DNA from: Gammaproteobacteria bacterium
Lineage (GTDB): Bacteria; Pseudomonadota; Gammaproteobacteria; SZUA-229
Length of the DNA: 11,042 nucleotides
Assembly (NCBI GenBank): GCA_011321985.1
Contig: DROB01000032.1
Span: 1 to 11,042 of the forward strand
Direction: 5' to 3'
Shown: positions 7,579 through 11,042 of the stretch, in pieces
Position numbering within the stretch: the stretch's first letter is position 1
How the letters are laid out: the number at the start of each line of letters is the position of its first letter
Made by a program: the position numbers and the translations under genes
Notes under the pieces: model-generated
Seen by the model: the letters and a program-made list of their open reading frames with translations, nothing else
Database searches by the model: none
What the model was told of the DNA's origin: nothing

Positions 7579-7710
7579 GCATCGCGGAATAAATTCCGCT
7601 CCTACAGATTCGCCCTCCCCCGTAGGAGCGGTTTGTAAACCGCGATTGCCCGCAGGGGAAACAGACGGCTAGAACAGAACACCGAGAATGGATATTGCCC
7701 AGAGCAATAG
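7579..7710. repeat. REPIN-like element with tail, copy A
   Basis: Two inverted REP-like halves lie at 7581-7605 and 7622-7646. Their outer parts are complementary (ATCGCGG and CCGCTCCTAC against their reverse complements). Each half is also its own hairpin: GCGGAAT-AA-ATTCCGC and GCGGTTT-GT-AAACCGC. A unique tail follows (7647 to about 7695, with weaker similarity to 7710). The whole unit recurs 227 bp downstream. REPINs of this GTAGGAGCGG type are common between genes in gammaproteobacteria and are moved by RAYT transposases; none is encoded here. Confidence 0.8.
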
Positions 7711-7805
7711 CCGAAGGAACGTATACGGCAGAACGCATCCAGCGTAATCACCTGAGAGCACATTGTGATCATTTCATGTACACCTGATTAAACTGGCAAT
7801 GTGTG

Positions 7806-7936
7806 GCATCGCGGAATAAATTCTGCTCCTACAGATTTGCCCTCCCCGTAGGAGCGGTTTGTAAACCGCGATTGCCCGCAGAGGAAACAGACGGCTAGAA
7901 CAGAACACCGAGAATGAATATCTCCCTGAGCGACAG
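7806..7936. repeat. REPIN-like element with tail, copy B
   Basis: This is the second copy of the element at 7579-7710, in the same orientation. REP-like halves are at 7808-7832 and 7848-7872. Over the best 116 bp it differs from copy A by about four substitutions and one missing C in the central run. One change, ATTCTGC for ATTCCGC, weakens the left hairpin. The non-palindromic tail (7873-7921) is conserved as well as the palindrome, so the duplicated unit is larger than a simple REPIN. Confidence 0.8.
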
Positions 7937-7955
7937 GTGTTTCTGTCGAGACACA

Positions 7956-8492
7956 TCAATTTTTTATGATCGTGTGATCACCACTGTTGATCTTATCAAT
8001 CGTCCAGTCACCCACGCTGTAGCGTATCAGTCTCAAAGTTGGATAACCAACTGCTGCCGTCATCCGTCTCACCTGTCGGTTACGTCCTTCGCTTATGCTT
8101 AGCTCTATCCATGAGGTCGGGATATTTTTACGTTCACGGATCGGTGGATGGCGAGGCCAGAGCTTTTCAGGTTCTGATATCCTTTTTGTTTCAGCCGGTC
8201 TCGTTAAACCGTCTTTAAGGGCTACGCCTTTTTTTAACTGTGTTATCGCTTCGTTCGTTATTTCACCTTCGACCTGTGCCCAGTAAGTTTTTTGCATTTT
8301 ATTTTTTGGGTCGGTGATCTGGTTCTGCAGCTTGCCATCATCTGTTAATACGACTAATCCTTCACTGTCTCGATCGAGCCTGCCAGCCGCATAAACCTTT
8401 TTGTGTCTGATGAAATCAGCCAGCGTTTTTCGACACTGTCCATCGGTGAACTGACAGAGTACATCGAAGGGTTTATTGAGGAGTATGATCAT
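7956..8492 (-). CDS. rluE: 23S rRNA pseudouridine synthase, RluE-like
   Basis: This 178-residue protein belongs to the RsuA/RluE branch of pseudouridine synthases. Its catalytic motif is GRLDRDSEG with aspartate D40. It matches what I recall of E. coli RluE closely: LLNKPFDVLCQFTD at the start, LWPRHPPIRERK-IPTSW (111-128), EGRNRQVRRMTAAVG (135-149) and PTLRLIRYSVGDW. RluE isomerises U2457 in the peptidyl-transferase region of 23S rRNA. There is no S4 domain, as in RluE. The protein begins right at the catalytic domain, lacking the N-terminal extension of the E. coli protein. An in-frame stop seven codons upstream leaves no other ATG. No good ribosome binding site is seen, and a dispersed repeat ends about 21 nt upstream. 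It lies downstream of, and co-directional with, the exonuclease gene. Confidence 0.92.
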   Translation of the reverse strand: MIILLNKPFDVLCQFTDGQCRKTLADFIRHKKVYAAGRLDRDSEGLVVLTDDGKLQNQITDPKNKMQKTYWAQVEGEITNEAITQLKKGVALKDGLTRPAETKRISEPEKLWPRHPPIRERKNIPTSWIELSISEGRNRQVRRMTAAVGYPTLRLIRYSVGDWTIDKINSGDHTIIKN

Positions 8493-8512
8493 GATGCTCG
8501 GGCAGGAAATAA

Positions 8513-8595
8513 TTTATCGCTGAGGCGCAGAGTCTGTGTCGTCAACAGCACCACGGGTGCTGTTAAAGAATCTGAAGTTTTCCCTGCGGTGAAAT
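8513..8595. repeat. Dispersed palindromic repeat, copy 2
   Basis: This copy lies between the exonuclease and rluE genes. It aligns along its length with the element at 1102-1198: CGCTGAGGCGCAGAGTCTGT at the left against CGCAGAGGCGCAGGGTTTGT, and CTGCGGTGAAA at the right against TTTGCGGTTAAA. The inner hairpin is perfect here, AACAGCACC-ACG-GGTGCTGTT (8544-8564). The right arm has lost a few bases compared with copy 1. Paired changes in the stem (AGTGCC/GGCGCT against AGCACC/GGTGCT) suggest the hairpin itself is maintained. Confidence 0.65.
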
Positions 8596-8620
8596 GCGTT
8601 TAATTCTCCAGTCATATAGA

Positions 8621-9523
8621 TCAGGCCGGTTGCAGCTTATACCAACGCTCACGTCGTCCCCTTGCCGCATCGAGATGGTTAAACATGGTGATCATCGCGT
8701 CTTCGTTTATACCCGTCCAGCGCAGGTCCTGTTTCGGGCCTTTGAAGTCCGCATCGGTAACGATGGTGGTCAACTGTTTTGTCATAGGAAGAATATGCTG
8801 ATGCTGCTCGACCAGGGTCTGCACACGTTTGGAACCACGGAACTTCATCTCGGAAATCTTGTCGATATTTTCCATGATGTGTTCAACGCCCGGATATTTT
8901 TTAAGCAGGTTCGATGCCATCTTGTATCCGATGCCGGGAATGCCCGGAATGTTATCGACCTTGTCTCCGGCCAGTGCTAATAGATCGGCGATTAATTCAG
9001 GTTTGACACCAAAGTTTTTTTCGACATCCTTGTAATGGAGAATTTTATTGCGTGCATAGTCCCACCATACGTCACCGGGTCGGAGTAACTGGGCCAGATC
9101 TTTGTCCGCGCTGAGAATAGTAATTTTGAAACCCTCTTTGCGCAGGCGAGTTGCCAATGTTCCGATGATGTCATCACCTTCAAAACGGTTGCTGGAAAAA
9201 TCAGCGATACCCGCAGCACGGCAAAAATCACGGCAGTGCTTGAACTGGTCCTTGAGTTCGACCGGTGTGGGAGGGCGATTGGCTTTGTATTCAGGGTAGA
9301 TCTCCCGACGATATGAGTCGGTCTGTCGGGCATCGAATGCACATGCGATATACTCTGGCTGTTCGAGTTCAAGTAACTCACGCAGGAATTCGGTAAAACC
9401 GTAAACCGCATTGCTGGGTTTGCCTTCACTGTCCACAATTTCATCGGAGTAAACGTGCCAGCCGCGAAATATGTAGATGCTGCTATCGACCAAGTAGGCG
9501 TGTTTTCGTGGGTGTTGTATCAT
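8621..9523 (-). CDS. Stand-alone 5'-3' exonuclease / flap endonuclease (PolA N-domain type)
   Basis: This 300-residue protein matches the 5'-nuclease domain of bacterial DNA polymerase I, without any polymerase domain. Likely metal-binding acids are all present: D13 (YLVDSS), D64 (AFDARQTD), E115, D117 and D118 (FEGDDIIGTLA), D140 and D142 (SADKDLAQLL), D187 and D190 (GDKVDNIPGIPGIG). The last lies in the helix-3-turn-helix DNA-binding motif. The lysine/arginine arch appears as YPEYKANRPPTP (76-87). Such enzymes trim flaps and RNA primers. It resembles Xni/ExoIX in being free-standing but is longer than the E. coli protein. The ATG at 9523 gives the expected N-terminus, though upstream sequence lacks a clear ribosome binding site. 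It is divergent from the PhoX-like gene (55 bp) and precedes rluE. Confidence 0.9.
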   Translation of the reverse strand: MIQHPRKHAYLVDSSIYIFRGWHVYSDEIVDSEGKPSNAVYGFTEFLRELLELEQPEYIACAFDARQTDSYRREIYPEYKANRPPTPVELKDQFKHCRDFCRAAGIADFSSNRFEGDDIIGTLATRLRKEGFKITILSADKDLAQLLRPGDVWWDYARNKILHYKDVEKNFGVKPELIADLLALAGDKVDNIPGIPGIGYKMASNLLKKYPGVEHIMENIDKISEMKFRGSKRVQTLVEQHQHILPMTKQLTTIVTDADFKGPKQDLRWTGINEDAMITMFNHLDAARGRRERWYKLQPA

Positions 9524-9578
9524 TGAAAGGGAGTTTACGTGAGTATTATGGAATGTTGTAGCGTAAAGAGAGTGATAG

Positions 9579-10760
9579 ATGATGGTTGATTTAGCAAAAA
9601 GGTCTTTTTTGAAGCAGGGTTTATCGGGCCTGAGTGTCTGTGGTGTCGGTGCGATCTGGTCTGGTGTCTTGATCAGTGGCTGTAATGAACGAGATTCACG
9701 ACTGCTGGCTGCGGATGAAAATGGAGTACGCCTGTTGCCGGGCCTGAGTTTGCGTGTGGTGGCCCGCTCAGGTGACAGGGTGATCGACGAGAAAAATTAT
9801 CGGTGGCATGCAGCACCCGACGGAGGCGCCTGTTTTGCAGCTCGAGAAGGGGGCTGGATCTATGTTTCCAATAGCGAGATGGCATCGGTCGGTGGCGTGG
9901 GTGCTATCGTTTTTAGTGCTGATGGTGAGATCATCGATGCTTATTCCATCCTGAAAAACTCCAGTCGCAATTGTTCTGGCGGTGCGACACCCTGGGGCAG
10001 CTGGTTGTCGTGCGAGGAGATCAATACTGGCAGGGTATGGGAGTGTTTCCCAGAAGGACAGGCAAAGGCGGTACTGCGCCCGGCACTGGGCGTGTTTAAC
10101 CATGAGGCGGTGGCCGTCGACGAGGTAACACAGTACCTGTATCTGACAGAGGACAGGACGGATGGCTGCCTCTATCGTTTTATCGCGGATGGACACAGCA
10201 GCGATGGGCACCCGGATCTGTCATCAGGCAGGCTGGAAGTGGCTATATCGGTGGATGAGCTATCGGCCTCTGGTAAAGCCGTGTTGGACTGGAAACGGGT
10301 GAGCGATCCCCTGGCCAGGACACGGCAGACACGCTATCAGGTAAGTTCGGCGAAAAAATTCGACGGGGGTGAAGGTATCGCCTATTTTGATGACCGCATC
10401 ATTTTTACCACCAAAGGGGATAATCGGGTCTGGTCATATCAGACCCGGACTAAAGAAATCGAAGTGCTGTACGATATTAAGGATACACTAACGCCCATAT
10501 TGAGCGGGGTCGATAATGTAACTGTCTCACAGAAGGGTGATATCTATGTGGCGGAAGACGGCGGTGATCTGCAGATAGTGATGATCGATAACAGAGGTAA
10601 TTTATATCCTGTCGTGCAGCTGGAAGGGCATGACCGTTCTGAAGTAACGGGGCTGGCATTTAGTCCGGACGGCAGACGTTTGTATTTTAGCTCGCAGCGT
10701 GGTTCGGCGGGGGTATCGGCTAAAGGTGTTACTTACGAAATTCAGGGGTTTAGGGTATAA
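9579..10760 (+). CDS. PhoX/DUF839-family protein, Tat-like signal and candidate lipoprotein
   Basis: This 393-residue protein shows PhoX-family signatures: NCSGGATPWGSWLSCEE (131-147, with C132 matching the iron-ligand cysteine region), FNHEAVAVD (173-181), YLTEDRTDGCLYRF (188-201), FDGGEGIAYF (261-270), GVDNVTVS with DIYVAEDG (310-328) and GLAFSPDGRRLYFSSQ (358-373). PhoX enzymes are Ca2+/Fe-dependent phosphatases with a beta-propeller fold, exported by Tat. The N-terminus has a Tat-like AKRSFLKQG (KR in place of RR) and then LISGC, a lipobox at C35, so it may be a Tat-exported lipoprotein. It is much shorter than classical PhoX, so phosphatase activity is not certain. An AGAGAG 6 nt before the ATG (9579) is the likely ribosome binding site; a second ATG follows at once. 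No Pho-box-like TGTCA is in the 55-bp upstream gap. Confidence 0.82.
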   Translation: MMVDLAKRSFLKQGLSGLSVCGVGAIWSGVLISGCNERDSRLLAADENGVRLLPGLSLRVVARSGDRVIDEKNYRWHAAPDGGACFAAREGGWIYVSNSEMASVGGVGAIVFSADGEIIDAYSILKNSSRNCSGGATPWGSWLSCEEINTGRVWECFPEGQAKAVLRPALGVFNHEAVAVDEVTQYLYLTEDRTDGCLYRFIADGHSSDGHPDLSSGRLEVAISVDELSASGKAVLDWKRVSDPLARTRQTRYQVSSAKKFDGGEGIAYFDDRIIFTTKGDNRVWSYQTRTKEIEVLYDIKDTLTPILSGVDNVTVSQKGDIYVAEDGGDLQIVMIDNRGNLYPVVQLEGHDRSEVTGLAFSPDGRRLYFSSQRGSAGVSAKGVTYEIQGFRV

Positions 10761-10863
10761 GGTCTGTAATTGAGAGAGTCTTCACAAAAATGCGCTATAA
10801 ATAAGTGAACTATCGTTGTAAAATTCGCTCTTTAGAATCGCCTTAAAATGAAATAACTAAAAT

Positions 10864-11042
10864 ATGTCAGGAATATCAAAAAAAGCGGTTATCGAGCTAT
10901 CGAAAAAAGGCAGTCGCCTGTTTCGTAGCGGTCAGCTGGAAGCCGCTGAAAAAGTCTATCTGGAAGCGAAAGCGATTGATGCCGATAACCCCTATGTACT
11001 ATCGGGTCTGGGTGATGTCTACCGTAAGCTCAACCGCTTCGA
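10864..11042 (+). CDS. TPR-repeat protein, N-terminal part only
   Basis: The right window edge cuts this gene after about 59 codons. The visible product starts MSGISKKAVIELSKKG. It then has a tetratricopeptide-like helix pair (RLFRSGQLEAAEKVYLEAKAIDADN) and the start of a second (PYVLSGLGDVYRKLNRF). No signal peptide is visible, so a cytoplasmic product is likely, unlike the TPR protein at 6763. There is no clear ribosome binding site before the ATG, and the upstream 103 bp is A/T-rich without a convincing promoter. The rest of the protein, which would tell its role, is outside the window. Confidence 0.75.
   Translation, partial: MSGISKKAVIELSKKGSRLFRSGQLEAAEKVYLEAKAIDADNPYVLSGLGDVYRKLNRF

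Larger units (their letters stand above)
7561..7955. other. Gene-free region between convergent genes, filled by repeats
   Basis: This 395-bp region lies between the 3' ends of the TPR gene and rluE. It is mostly two copies of a REPIN-plus-tail element (7579-7710 and 7806-7936). The 95 bp between the copies shows no gene or clear signal. A small hairpin, CGACAG-GTGTTT-CTGTCG (7931-7948), lies next to the rluE stop. Open frames across this region are translations of the repeats and not genes. Confidence 0.7.

Noticed and set aside
7931..7948. CGACAG-GTGTTT-CTGTCG hairpin as a terminator for rluE or the TPR gene
   Set aside because: The stem is only 6 bp. No T-tract follows on the minus strand, and the T-run on the plus strand is about 12 nt away.
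7517..7959. Two minus-strand open frames (7517-7738 and 7774-7959) with similar proteins, looking like a duplicated small gene
   Set aside because: Their similarity comes entirely from the duplicated REPIN element; they contain palindrome translations and lack ribosome binding sites.
8594..8980. 128-codon plus-strand open frame opposite the exonuclease gene
   Set aside because: It is antisense to conserved nuclease motifs (including the helix-3-turn-helix) and has no independent support.
10770..10802. TTGAGA and TATAAAT as a promoter for the right-edge TPR gene
   Set aside because: The spacing of 20 bp is too long and the -35 match is poor.

Overview
The window looks like chromosomal DNA of a gammaproteobacterium of moderate G+C content. 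The best taxonomic pointers are a clear RluE-type 23S rRNA pseudouridine synthase, a Gram-negative RND efflux pair (membrane-fusion protein plus inner-membrane pump) and REPIN-like palindromes between genes. No rRNA, tRNA, CRISPR array, transposase or phage gene was seen. The species cannot be named from the sequence alone.

Layout. The left edge holds the start of a secreted or membrane-anchored protein on the minus strand. A 313-bp gene-free region separates it from a divergent small ParA ATPase. A gene for a HIT-superfamily nucleotidyltransferase- or phosphorylase-like protein follows, and a dispersed palindromic repeat fills the gap between the two. Next is a tightly coupled efflux operon: adaptor and RND permease overlap by 4 bp (GTGA), behind a candidate promoter carrying a TTCG-loop dyad. 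A secreted TPR protein ends this plus-strand run. A 395-bp gene-free stretch then holds two near-identical copies of a REPIN-plus-tail element. Two minus-strand genes follow, read right to left: a stand-alone FEN-type 5'-3' exonuclease and rluE, separated by a second copy of the dispersed repeat. Divergent from the exonuclease is a PhoX/DUF839 protein with a Tat-like signal and a lipobox. The right edge cuts a second TPR gene.

How the genes relate. Only the adaptor and RND permease form an obvious functional unit: a drug or amphiphile exporter that would need an outer-membrane channel encoded elsewhere. The other genes look like separate housekeeping or accessory functions. I see no convincing new multi-gene defence or metabolic system here. 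The most unusual items are the two families of non-coding repeats, the uncharacterised HIT-like enzyme, the short PhoX-like candidate lipoprotein, and the RND pump in which the proton-relay lysine of AcrB is replaced by asparagine.
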